In this document: positions 12,701 to 24,138 of the stretch, piece by piece
How the letters are laid out: every line of letters starts with the position of its first letter
How positions within the stretch are numbered: position 1 is the first letter of the stretch
From: Lateolabrax maculatus
Taxonomy: Eukaryota; Chordata; Actinopteri; Acropomatiformes; Lateolabracidae
Assembly: GCA_031216445.1 (NCBI GenBank)
Contig: CM062213.1
Location: 7,036,501-7,100,500, forward strand
Direction: 5' to 3'
Length of the DNA stretch: 64,000 nucleotides
Notes under the pieces: model-generated
The model's database searches: none
What the model was told of the DNA's origin: nothing
What the model saw: only the letters and a program-made list of their open reading frames with translations
Position numbers and translations under genes: made by a program

Positions 12701-15700
12701 TTATTAGCATTTATTTGAAATTTTCCCTCTCTTTATCTCTCCAGTCTCGACTTCGTGGCACACGGAGGAGGACACATACCGGGCGCCACCCATTGACCGC
12801 TCCATCCTGCCTACAGCGCCTCGCTCAGCCCGTGAACCCAATGTCGACCGGTCCCGACTGCCCCGCAGCCCGCCTTACACGGCCTTCTTGGGCAACCTGC
12901 CCTATGATGTCACTGAGGATTCGATCAAAGACTTCTTCCGTGGCTTGGCAGTAAGTGTAGCAGGCAAACATGCATGCCAAATATAACACGTAGTGCTTGG
13001 TGGCTACAGCTATTGCAATACTTAATTTGCAAGTCAACACAAAGTGAAACTCTAGTGACAGTTTCAGTTGCAGTCTTTGTTGCAAATGATAGATTCTGTA
13101 TCATTTTCCTCATGTAGCCAGGATGAAAAAACATTTTTACAAATTATACAAGTTCCAAAAGCAAAGCTGGTCAGTCCCAAATCAGTTTGCAGAACACAGT
13201 GTTTTTAAAACTCAACAAAAACCCTTTTTAAACTACTCATTCGGCGCTTTAGTATATCCGAAACACAGACTTACCTTTTTAAGTAAAATATTGCTAAATA
13301 AATCACTTCTTTGAAGTCCTAGCCTGCCTGCCTCTGGCTTGTTCAGTCATAGCTGAAACTTAAAATGTTTACAACCTTGTAAGTCAACTAATGTTAGTGA
13401 CACAGAAAGTTATCTGCAACGGTGCCTGTTTATTAAGGGTTAGGCCAGAAAACTAATTTCTTCCATATTTTTCTTTTGCATACTACTATTTGTTTCTTCT
13501 GATCTTGTTTGGATGAACTGTACAGTGCTGGGCCCAGATGAGTGCATTCTCTGTTTCATGTTATTCTGTCCCTATCTTCATCTCCAGATCAGTGCAGTGC
13601 GTCTGCCTCGGGAGCCCAGTAACCCAGAGAGGCTGAAGGGCTTTGGCTATGCTGAGTTTGATGATGTGGATTCCCTCTTGAGGGCCCTTAGTCTCAATGA
13701 GGAGGTGAGGGGATTCAACAAGAACTTGTTCTTATATTTTGGCATTTTTTATTTTAACACCTGGAACTGACCTAACATATGTACCACTTGTATTGCCCCA
13801 TAAAATCTTGGGTTATCGTTAGTATTCATTTTGTATATATATATAAATGTATACCGGACAATTACTAACTATTTGTTTATCTGTTGCCAATAGAACCTTG
13901 GGAACCGAAGGATCCGTGTGGATATTGCAGACCAGTCTAATGATAAAGGTACATTGCTAATGTCTCCTAGATAGTGTGCCATTGCAAGGCTCCTCTCTGT
14001 CTTTAGAGTAATCTAACAACTACAACTTTCATATTCTATAATTAAACATTACATCTCCTCTTCTTTTTCTTCCCACCTCAGAGAGAGACGGATCTATGGG
14101 AGGCCGAGACAGGGGACGGATGTCGGACATGGGTCCTGACAAGACAGACACCGACTGGAGGGCTCGGCCCACTGCAGACGCAGACGATGGACCTCCCAAG
14201 AGAGATGATGCTTTTGGAGAGAGTGAGTCAGAATAGGCTTTGTCTGTGCTTGAACATCCATACTTATTTTACACTTGATCCCAGGATACTTCTGTTCTGA
14301 TAATGCAGTTTTTGATAGAAGGAACCTGTTTCTTGGAATCACTGGTGTAAATCCCAATCCAACTTGGGTAACACCGACTACTTTCATGTCCTGGGACAAT
14401 TTGTAAAAGCAAACAAAATTTTCATTTCAGGTTCAGGGTTCTGATAATGCCCCGCATTTCTGTTAATTTTTTTTTAAAATTGCTATCAATTGCTATTTAT
14501 ATATTCTTTATTCAAAATTCTATATATAGACTGCTAGAATTAATGCATTTCTTCCTTACAGACTCCAGTTTTGGATTTACAATCAAAGCCCAGTCAGAAC
14601 AACAGTTCATTAGCAAGGCAATAGTATATGAAACAGCATCATTATTCTTCTACAACTCTTGCAGGATCACGCGACCGCTATGAGTCGGATCGTTACAGAG
14701 ATGGGCCACGGCGGGACAATGACCGCTATGATGGCGGAAGAGACCGCTACCGGGATCGGTATGACGACAGGGACCGCAGAGACTATGATAGAGGAGGTAT
14801 GTCGTTCTGCTTGTTTGAACCCTGCGTTTGGATCAACAGTTGTTTGGCTTCCTGCTCATAAAATTCCCATAAATATTCTTTAACATCCTAATAAATCATT
14901 GGCTTATATTACTTCCTGGTTGCCCTGCTGCAACCTTGATATATCAATGATATATTTCATCTCTTACCCATTTTCTGGTGTCCTTCTAGGCTTTGACTCA
15001 CGTGGTGGTGGAGGAGGTCGCCGTGCCTTTGGCACTGGCTTCCGCCGCGATTATGATGACAGCCGAGGTAGCAGTGATCGGTATGGGGACCGGGACCGTT
15101 ATGGTGACCGTGGCAGCGACCGTGGTGGGGACCGTGGCAGCGACCGTGGTGGGGACCGCGGTGAGGACCGGTACGAGAAACGAGATGAGAGGCGTGACGA
15201 CAGAGGTGAGAGTTCAGTATATAGATACTACGTTTGGACAGCATTATTTATTAACTGATCATCTCAAATAAGGTTATTTGAGTGTTGGTGTTTGGAGCAT
15301 CTGGCAGTAATTTTGGTGTTCTATATTTGCCACAAATTCAATTAATATAATGTAGATTAAGAATCTGTAATTAAGCTTATCTAAGAGTAGAGGTTGACAC
15401 ACCACTCCATATTAATATTATCCATTCCTGTTCTCACACCAGCTCCTCTGCAGAGACCCAAGTTGAACCTTAAGCCCCGTAGTGTTCCTAAGGAGGAGGA
15501 AGCTAGCAGCGGTGGCGGCGGCGGCGGTGGTGGTAGCGGCGGCGGCAGTAGTGGTGGTACTTCCCCAGCTGCTGCTCCGAGCTCTGGCAGCAGGGCCTCA
15601 TCCATCTTTGGTGCGGCCAAGCCAGTGGACACAGCAGCCAAGGAGAGGGAGGTGGAGGAAAGGCTGAAGAAAGAGGAAGAGAGGCTGCAGAGGCAGCTGG

Positions 15701-18700
15701 AAGAGGACAAAGGCCGGGGACTTGACAGAAAGTTGCGAGACAGGTCAGGGTGTGACATTTATGGTCATGACATCATTTCTAATGACTTGCTGTAAATGCA
15801 GTTTGTGTTTATAAAGTCAAAGTACAGTTATTAAATATTCCTTAATTTGGGAGGAGTTTGTGTTATTTATGTGCCTCTCAAAGCAAAGTTCAGCCATATT
15901 CGCAGTACTGTCACCTCTTTCATCCCACTGGAGTTTGCAGTCCTGTGTAAGCTTTTCTATTGTTTTCAGGGATCCAAGCTGGCGCAATGAGGAAGTTCAT
16001 ACTGAGCGATCTCGCACAGGAAGTGAGTCTTCACAGCAAGGAAGCACTTCTGGAAGAGGTGAGATGCTGCTTTTCATTTTGATAGAGCTTGCCTTTGAGA
16101 ATCTGGTTTCTCTTCTGTAAACCTGAAGAGGCAAGATTGTGCCTCTGGGTGACCATGCATCAAATTTTTGTGTCTTTTTTTCTACATAAAACTTTCAGTC
16201 CATACACAATTTTCATCATAGGATCCCTGTTCATCGCATTCATGCAACTCTGTAAAGCATCAAAGCTAAAGTCTGTAGTCTGTTAGATGAAATAGAAATC
16301 AACGGTTTAATTTAGACTACACTTGGGAGTAAGTTATAATATTTTCAGTGTTTAGAAAAATATTCTTTAAACAAAACAACCAAACGATCTAAAAATAGCA
16401 AAAAGTGTTGTAAATAATCCAGTGATGTAAAACAGTAAGAAACAACATGCTCCTCTTTTCATCCACTAGGATCCCGGTGTCGAGATAGCGAGCGCTCTGG
16501 GGAGAATGAGGTTTTCAGTGGGAGAGAAGGTGAACCCTCTCCCCCAGGGCCCTCCCCACAGCCCCCCTCTACCAGCTCCTCCAAGGAGCCGCTGAAGGTG
16601 ATGCCTGCACCTCCTCCCAAGGAGAATGCCTGGGCCAAGAGAAGTGCAGTCAGCACAGGCTCTAGTGATGGTGATGGACGGCCTCCAGTCTCTCCTGTCT
16701 CCCCAAGTGGTTCAGCTCCTCCCAAGCTCAGGTAAGAACACAAGGGAGACATACTTTATGTTACGAAGCACGTTTCAGGAACATACTGCTCAGAAACAGC
16801 CATTTCAAAACAACTGCGTTTACATCACAAATGATTGAGCAAACCTGTCTTTTCACATGCAGAATTCACTATCAAAGGCTTGTAGAAAGGTTAAACTTAC
16901 ATGTGAGTGTTTTGTATACTTCCCCTGACTGTTCTTACTTTCTCTTTAGCTCCCCAAGTTCTGCAGATGAAAGAGGATCTGGAAAAGGTAAGGCCTACTG
17001 ATGAGGGCTAGCCTTAATGGGGATGTTTCCAAAACCAAACCTCAGTGTAGATTATGAAAAAAATGGAACAAACCATGTCCTCACTAAAACAAAGAAAGCT
17101 GAAGAAGGAAGAGATTTATGTAAACACAAAATACTTGCATAAATCTGCAAAAATATGTGATAATGGAGAATTTGAATTTGAACAAGACTCGGCAGTTCTG
17201 AGAGACTGTAAAGGTCATCACACACAAGAGTCCTTACTAGTGAGGCAGATATGCAAAGTTTAGGGCCAGTAGAAAGGCCATGTTATCTTAGCCAAAACGA
17301 TTGATCCTCTGTATGGTGGCCATTTTAGGACATCTCAGACTCTTCCTATCAGCCTCGGCTCTCTGCTCAGACTAAGCTCCGCTTTCATCAGCTTCGGCTG
17401 TTCTTTGGCTTATCTGTGCTTTCAGCTGAAATCTAATGTTAGCATTTTAACATGCACGTCCACCACTATTGCATGTTAACATGATAACAACATGTAGTAT
17501 GGTGACATTGTAATGTTGGCATATTTAACATCAGCACTGATCGCAAATTATGGCTGGTGGATGTTTTAGAAGTCTTGTCATGAACTGAATTGCAAATATT
17601 TTACCTGTTTGACATTATTCATCTCCTGGGGTCCATGAACTGTACTTCATGGTAGTCCATCCACTAGTTTTTGAGACATTTAACTCTGGACCTTGGAAGT
17701 GTTTGACTTACGGACCAACTGGCACTGTCATCCCTAGAGCTTCAATGCTAATCTGGCTAAACGGCTCCCTACCCAACCTGTGTAGATTGTTTCTGAAAGT
17801 GTAATTCTTTCAATATCTGACAGTCCTCATATGAAATTGCATTTTGGACTGTGGTCCACAATCTACACAGTGCCCTTGTGTTTTTTCCTTGTTGATTGCT
17901 TGAGAGCTTCATGTAAAGGCAGCTGTACCTGCAGAAAGTTGCTTCTCAAGGCCATTTGCACTCTTTTTGAAGATTCTTTTTTGTGATCATTCATGCTGAA
18001 ACGCTGATGTGAAAGTGATTTCAAACTCTTATGTGGGCTAGAAAAGGCAACTGAGGCCTGCATGTAAAGAAGGATCTGGGGTTTTCAATTCATTCAAGTC
18101 CATAAAAGGTAAAACTTCACTATACAGACAGGAAGTGAATTCCATATTGTACAGTGCTATTACATAACTTATATCGGAGAATTCCAGTGTTTTCTATCAA
18201 AACTAGCTCACTTACATGATAGGTGTTATCCTTCCTTTTCACACCGCTTTGCAACTGTATCTTAATGAACATATTTTGCAAAGCGAGAACATGTCTGAGG
18301 AGCGGGTCATCAGCTCATCTTCCTGCAGAGAGTGTATTCATTACAAGGGGAGCCCTCAAATATGTCTCATATTGTCATACAAATATTCAAAGTGACAAAA
18401 AAAGAAACTTCAGGTTCAATTAATCTGGCTAAATGTGAAAACACTGAATTCCTACATTATCTGTAGCGCTGCATCAGAATAGGAATATTTTATTTATTAA
18501 CTTATTTTCATGTTTTGGAAATCTTTGGCACAACTTTCAAGCCAATATCAAATTTAAAGGAAATGAGTTCCACTGTACAGGCTCAGCTTGCATTCAAGCA
18601 GTTGTGCACCTCTCGTTTGGCCCTACATCAGTGACTAACACTTCTTAAATCCAACCCAGTGGCTTTTTATGCTGCAGTGTGTTGTGGGTGTAGTCTACTG

Positions 18701-19772
18701 TACAAAGTCCACCAACCTCCCTTCACTCAACTGTGTGGCTTCTCCTTTAAGATGAGAACAAGGCTGACGGTATGCGTCGGGACCGGGGGCCCCCACGGGC
18801 ACGAGGGGGGCCTGCAGGGCCGGGAGCAGGGCGGGGCCGAGGAGAGGGGCCCAACAGAGACCGAAGAAAGGAGGCAGACAGGTCAGCCATCCAAAGCTAG
18901 CAACTCCAGAGTTCTTAATGAGACAGGGAGGACATTTACTGGGCATCTGTAAAGAGTGGCCTATGCTCAGTTACACAACTGATGACGCATTCATTGTTTC
19001 TAGTGTTGTGGACACTAGGAACACAGGCACACCAGGATTTCTGGTGTGCCCATTTAATGCTTTACCTTTTTCTACAGCAAATGGTTACAATCTCTTTGAT
19101 GTAGCACAGGAAATGATCAATTTCAGCATTGAAACATCAGTAATGCAACTGAAATTTTGGACATTTCTTATTTGATGTTTTTCTTCTGAACATGAGGACT
19201 GAGCCAGGTGTAAACTGGGCACCAAGCAGCTTGTAGATCTTAATTTTCAGATGATGAAAATGAGCAGAATTTGTGCTCCTTTTTTTTTAGTTGTTGGTTT
19301 TTTTGTTTTTTTTTTAAGCTGTGTGATTAAGGATTCACAGCAAGGGTTAACTTTCCAGCACTGAGCTCTACCGATAAAGTTTAACGTCAGTGTTAATTCT
19401 GATTGTAGAAAGGATAACAGAAGAGACCGAGACTCCAGACCACCCCCAGAGCCAAAGAAATTTGAAGAAACCCCAACCCCCGTAAGTCCGTCACTGCCAA
19501 GGTTTAGTCAGACTTTGATGTCCCCCAAATTACTCTTCATTAAAGGGTTTCCGTAAAGCCTTTAGTTCTTTTGCCAGAGCCCCCCACCCCGTACATGAGT
19601 TTTAAAAAACATCCGTAGTGTTTTTTTTTTTTTTACAGTGGATAAACAGCCCATCATCAGTCTACTGTACTGTGTTTTGTTTTGCCTTTTTCAGAAGTTC
19701 AGCTCAGCCAGTAAGTACGCCGCTTTGCTAATGGACGGAGACCAAGGAGATGACGCAGAGGACGTAGAATAG
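9090..19772 (+). CDS. eif4b: Eukaryotic translation initiation factor 4B (15 exons, complete)
   Basis: Exons: 9090-9102, 11102-11242, 12745-12950, 13588-13704, 13894-13948, 14082-14222, 14665-14796, 14990-15205, 15443-15743, 15970-16058, 16470-16731, 16950-16987, 18752-18881, 19409-19481, 19695-19772. They join in frame to 663 aa. eIF4B binds RNA and stimulates the eIF4A helicase during 43S recruitment and scanning. The N-terminus MAASAKKKNKKGKTLTLTDF matches vertebrate eIF4B. An RRM covers about residues 96-172, with RNP2 AFLGNL and RNP1 KGFGYAEF (137-144). A DRYG-type Asp/Arg/Tyr/Gly-rich region, used for self-association in the human protein, spans exons 7-8. The conserved PQRPKLNLKPRS-like block, PPPKENAW block and acidic C-terminus (SKYAALLMDGD) follow. 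Human eIF4B is 611 aa; the extra length is partly a Gly-rich insertion in exon 9. Fish can carry two eif4b paralogues, so a/b is not assigned. Confidence 0.96.
9326..9392. repeat. Facing A24 and T15 homopolymers in eif4b intron 1
   Basis: A run of 24 A (9326-9349) is followed 28 bases later by 15 T (9378-9392). The runs could pair as a hairpin in RNA, but they are also a typical site of polymerase slippage or assembly error. Confidence 0.8.
9801..9830. repeat. (CTC)n trinucleotide tract in eif4b intron 1
   Basis: About ten CTC/TCC units stand in the CpG-rich first intron, followed by a C-rich run. No coding frame is associated. Confidence 0.85.
10925..11040. repeat. Imperfect palindrome just upstream of eif4b exon 2
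   Basis: The left arm acacacaagtc (10962-10972) pairs with gacttgtgtgt (11011-11021). Outer arms atgatgatca (about 10929) and tgatcatcac (about 11030) also match inversely. The loop holds TTAGGGTTAGGG followed by diverged repeats. It could be the core of a short non-autonomous transposon. No target-site duplication was established. Confidence 0.55.
15106..15171 (+). repeat. 24-bp tandem repeat inside eif4b exon 8
   Basis: Two perfect 24-base units (15106-15129, 15130-15153) and a diverged partial third encode DRGSDRGG repeated, within the DRYG-type region. The perfect identity suggests a recent duplication that kept the reading frame. Confidence 0.85.
17430..17720 (-). repeat. Dispersed teleost-type repeat, family A, copy 2 (eif4b intron 12)
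   Basis: Contains 'catggtagtccatcc' and 'tagtttttgaga' (17648-17682), reverse complementary to copy 1 and parallel to copy 3 at 29690. A zone rich in 'gttagcat/catgttaac' (17440-17530) precedes it, as in copy 3. The boundaries are approximate. Confidence 0.55.
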
Positions 19773-20394
19773 AGAGAAAATAACGAGACAAGGCCTGAAA
19801 GCGCAAGAAGAGGACAAAACAACGAACGCAGAAAAAATAATCTCACATAGCTTATGAAAAAACTCCTCACATGGAAGAGGCTCCTGGGAGGACATAACTC
19901 CCTCCCTTCTTTCCTCCTACAAACCTGTCCTTTACTTTCAAAACACCCACCCATCCTCCCTCCCCTGGCCCACCTTCAGGACTATTCAGGTTCTAAAGAA
20001 TAGTCACATACTGGACTTGTTTTAAATGGAAACACGGAGTAGCTGACACATGGAAAAGTGATGGATAACATTGAATTAATTGTAATAAATAAATGGAAAA
20101 AGTGGGGAAAAAATGAATTTGTATATTTGTGGATCACAGGTGTGCTGAGGTTGGATTATATGACAGAAGATGTATTTTACGCCTGGGCCACACTGCCTGC
20201 CTGAGCTGCGTGTGGAGGAACCTCTTGCTTTTCATTTCGGCGCCCATGTTAACGGGTTAGAGCAGCCACACAGTCTTGCTTATTTTTTCTGCAAGGAGTG
20301 CAGTTCAGAGCAAAAGCGGACAGTGAATATAATGTGTTGATTGTTTTTTTTTTTTTTTTGTACTTAACACTTCCTGTATCTGTTTAAAATTAAA
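19773..20394 (+). promoter_or_regulatory. eif4b 3' UTR with two candidate poly(A) signals
   Basis: AATAAA at 20084-20089 (overlapping AATAAATAAA) and ATTAAA at 20389-20394 are the candidate cleavage signals. The first gives a 3' UTR of about 0.33 kb and the second about 0.64 kb. Use of both is inference. Confidence 0.6.
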
Positions 20395-21590
20395 AGCCGT
20401 CTAGCATTTCTTAGGACAGAATCCCTTCATTTGTTAACAAGGCTTTTATTGATGGTCATTATCAAAGGCAAGCTCAGTGTAAAAAGAGAGGGCTGGAAGT
20501 GGCAGCAACGCTTTCTGTGTTAGAGACGCAGCAGTTAAACAAGGTAGCCGTCACACACAGGTGGAGGGTAGGCACTGTGGCTCAGGCGTTAGTAAGTGGA
20601 ACCTGTTTTTTCAACTTGTGATTTATTGACTTTTAGAATTCCTAGATTAAGTCCAATCCCTTTTATTCATTAGTAAATAATTTGGTGTTTGAATTATTTA
20701 AATCTCTGAAATTTATTCATGAAAATTAGTCAAAATCCTGTCTTCCAATACTAACAGTCACGAATGGTTGTGACTGGTTACTAATTTAAAAACAATTGTC
20801 AATTAGGTTATCACCATTCAGCAAATCATTGATTGAACTAGTCCTAAAGTGATTCCCCCAGTATTACCAGAGAGGTCTGTGTAATACATCGACTACAGTA
20901 TTACAGGAGTGGCTTGTATGTCGAGACTGAAAAAAAAACAGCCGCTGCACGATCCAGAATCAATGAAGTGCCATTACCATCATCCCCAATCATTGTACAA
21001 ATGTCTCTCTATTTCTACACCTTCTGATGAAATAATCACATCAATTAAAGGCTCATAATGGCCGTTTCCAGTCGTCTCAAAGATTCTCCACAGCTGTCTA
21101 AATCATTTGCTCTTCCTGAAGGGAGGAATACAAATATTTGGGGAAAGTCTGGTGTTACCTATAGTAGGGTGTGAGGGGATTACATGAACCTGTCTTCCAA
21201 TTTGCAATAAATTGGGGTCATTATGTACATTGAAATAGATGTGGTCATTGTAAATGTATGCATTACTGGAGGGGAAAAAACATTTAAAGCAGATTTTGTG
21301 CTTGTGTCCAATAGTTTAAAGTTCACAGTCAAACTGAACTGTCAAGCAGACCCGACTAGGCCCTTCACACTTTTAAAATCAACTATGAAGCCTTGTCTGT
21401 AGCAGGATGGCGAGTTGCATCATCAAACACATCATTCTTATGTGCAACAACAAAGTATTTCCCTTTGCTCATGGTTCTCCTGGTGTGGTCTGTGAGGCAG
21501 ACAGTTTGCACAGTATTTCTTCAGTCTCAACCCCCTGCTGAGGGCTGGACTCCTGGTGGCAGCTGGTTAGGATCCTGCTGAGCTTCACAT

Positions 21591-21592
<2 letters not shown>

Positions 21593-21626
<34 letters not shown>
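21593..21626. repeat. (CA)17 microsatellite
   Basis: An uninterrupted CA dinucleotide run in intergenic sequence. Confidence 0.95.
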
Positions 21627-21628
<2 letters not shown>

Positions 21629-22089
21629 GCACCCACTTTGCAGTAAGATAGGACTCCTGTAGACCGCTCAGCAGCCGGCCACTCTTTCCAATGGACATCA
21701 GCTTACTGGAGACTGGCAGAAGGAATGATGACTGGCAGCAAACAAAATACCGGCTCATATAATTCACAAGTGTTATATGTATTGTGACATAATTACACTC
21801 ATGAACATAAAGTATGTTGACACACCAGCGTTGTGTAATTAGCCCTGTGTTTGTTCACATTGCACAGCAAGTTTAGAGTATATTGTTTATATTAAAGTGG
21901 CCACTCAGGGAGCGGAAAGTGTGTTGGTGTGAGACAGAAAGATGCGTAAAGTAAACGTAAGCTCATGTAATGTTAATGATCAGGTTTGTGCTTATTATTA
22001 ATGTCATCTTTGATTGATGGCACTAATCAGTACCTGAATTGGCCTCATCTTGGAGAAAAACCAAGGGTAAAGTAAAAGAGAAAAGATGT

Positions 22090-22490
22090 TTTGTACAGTC
22101 AGTAGTTCTGCATGATAGCTAAGTAGTACATGTACTTTAGTATTTTCATTTAATGCTATCTAATACCTCACTACATTTCAGAGGGAAATATTGTACTTTT
22201 TACTTCACTGCATTTACTCGACAGCTTTAGTTACTTTATAAATCTCCTCATAAAATACTATACATTGTTAGAAATAAGCTACCCAGCTGTGTATAAAGTA
22301 GTTAATAGCTTTGCCTCTTCCAGCTACAACATGGCAATGCTGCTTACACATTAATACATCAATAATAACATTCAGATTACATATAACACTGGGAGGACAT
22401 TCTGCTGCATGATGACCTTTTTTTTTATAGCACTTTTTTTTACATTGAAGCATTGCTGCGACTCAAGTAAAGATTTGAATACTCGGTGAA
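22090..22490 (+). repeat. Dispersed teleost-type repeat, family B, copy 2
   Basis: This is the longest copy in the window. It has stretches such as 'tcactacatttcagagg', 'aaatattgtactttttac' and 'cagctttagttacttta', then the block shared with 7868-7990. It ends near 'actcaagtaaagatttga'. I recall this sequence as a high-copy percomorph repeat; the class is not established here. Confidence 0.65.
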
Positions 22491-23439
22491 AAGAGGGCTG
22501 CGTCTCGGAGTTTAAACGTGTGTCCACCCTAACTCCCCACCCACCCACCGCCAGCCCCCACCTCTGTTGCCATGTGAATCAGCAGCTGGTCCTTACAGGA
22601 GGGTCCTTCCGTCCTCCACTTCAAACCACAACATGACTGAGGTTTATGTCATTCAGGTCCCTTGATGATGTATCAGGTCAAATTTATAAATAATATATAT
22701 ATGTATATAATCTCATGTTTATGGTATGCTGACTTCTTCACTTGAACTGTAACTCAGAGGCATCTCTGAAGTTGCTGCAAATTTTACTTGCGCACTTATT
22801 ACTGCATGTTGATGGTTTGTCGCCTAATTTAGCTCTTTCAGCCACGGATTTGTCTCACTTTAAACCAAGGACCGCTTTGTATGGTCTAACCGGGGGCTAA
22901 AAACATGGTTTTAGAAAGAGCTTATTGTTGGAGATTTTCCCCTCACAACCCTGAACCCTCCAGCTTAAAGCAGTATTTTGTCTGGAGAACCCAGTTTGAG
23001 GAAATACAGTTATGTGAGTGTGTTACAGAGAGAGAAAGAGAGAGAGCTGTAGTCTGAAGGAATTTAACGAGGGGAGAAGCAGATCTAAGATTTAAGCACA
23101 GAGCCTATCATTGTTTTCATTTCAGTGGAGAGAGCAACTGAGGGAATTAAGAGAGGACATTAACGTTGGTGTCATGTGTCCTATCAAGCAGGGTGGTGGA
23201 GTTTATTACACCGAGCATTTTCCTATCCAAGGGAGATACAGATATATAAAAAGGTCTCGACCTCGTGTTTATTGTCTTCAGTTGTTGACTAAAAACTCGG
23301 GCAAGCAGATAGTTAAAAGTCTTCACTTCCTCACAACAAGCTGACAGGAGGGAGAAGTAGGATCAAGCCTACAGTATGTTCTCATGTGCAAAGTTACAGA
23401 GTCTAGAGGGATGACGTGTGTGAAAGAAGCTCTATCTAA

Positions 23440-24138
23440 TCACTCCCCCGTGAGGAAGAAGAGAGTTACAGGGGCTGAAGTAAAGCCAAAGGAAAGGGGA
23501 AGGGCCTGACATCAACAAGCCAAAACAGCTGCCCCCTACTCCCCCATGGAGAGACAGCAAGAGGAGCCTGATGGAGCGAGAGAGAGAGGGGAAGACTGGA
23601 GGGTCTGTAAGTGTGGAGCGGGAGAGAGCGGCGTACAAGACATTTGAGGGTCTGTAGAGGCAAAGAGAAGAGAAGGAGGTATTGGCAAGTGGTAAGGGGG
23701 AAGGGAAGAGAGAGGTGGTGAGTGTATGCTTGCATGCTTTCAGAGTGAGGATAGCCAGGGAGCAAGGGACAGGGAAGAGTGTAAGAGGAGAGAGGGGGGC
23801 AAATATTGGAGGGTCCGCGCTTGGTGACACCTCTCGGAGGGGAGAAAGAGGGGTTGTAAGGGGAGAGGGGAAAGGAGGGAAAGAAAGTCATCTGGGGTGG
23901 ATTTCAAGGCAGGACAAGCTGTCAGAAAGAAGGGTAGAGGTGTGAGGAGTAACTGGGGAAGACATGGTGGAGAAGAAGACATGAGCTGTCGGGAAACATA
24001 AGGAGGCCCTTCAAAACATGAAGCGCTGAGAGGAGGTGAACAAGAGGGACCTTCTGGAGTGAAGCACTTGTCTGGAAGGAGTGGATAAGAGTTGAGGCAA
24101 TTAAAGATACAAAGGTGTGTGAGGTGTGTGCAGAAAGT
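23440..24138 (+). promoter_or_regulatory. Purine-rich tract and presumed tns2 promoter/5' UTR
   Basis: About 600-700 bases are strongly G/A-biased on the plus strand, with runs such as gagagagagaggggaag. They lead directly to the tns2 start codon at 24139. There is no TATA box in an obvious place and no CpG island. The TSS is not locatable. The minus strand shows several overlapping long open frames here only because purine-rich DNA lacks stop codons on its complement. Confidence 0.5.

Larger units (their letters stand above)
20400..23430. other. Intergenic region between eif4b and tns2
   Basis: No coding exon is recognised. It holds a CA microsatellite (21593-21626) and a family-B repeat copy (about 22090-22490), both listed separately. 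From about 23030 the plus strand becomes purine-rich, running into the tns2 start region. Confidence 0.6.

Noticed and set aside
14957..15244. His/Gly-rich minus-strand frame opposite eif4b exon 8
   Set aside because: It is the antisense shadow of the DRYG-type repeats and is not an independent gene.
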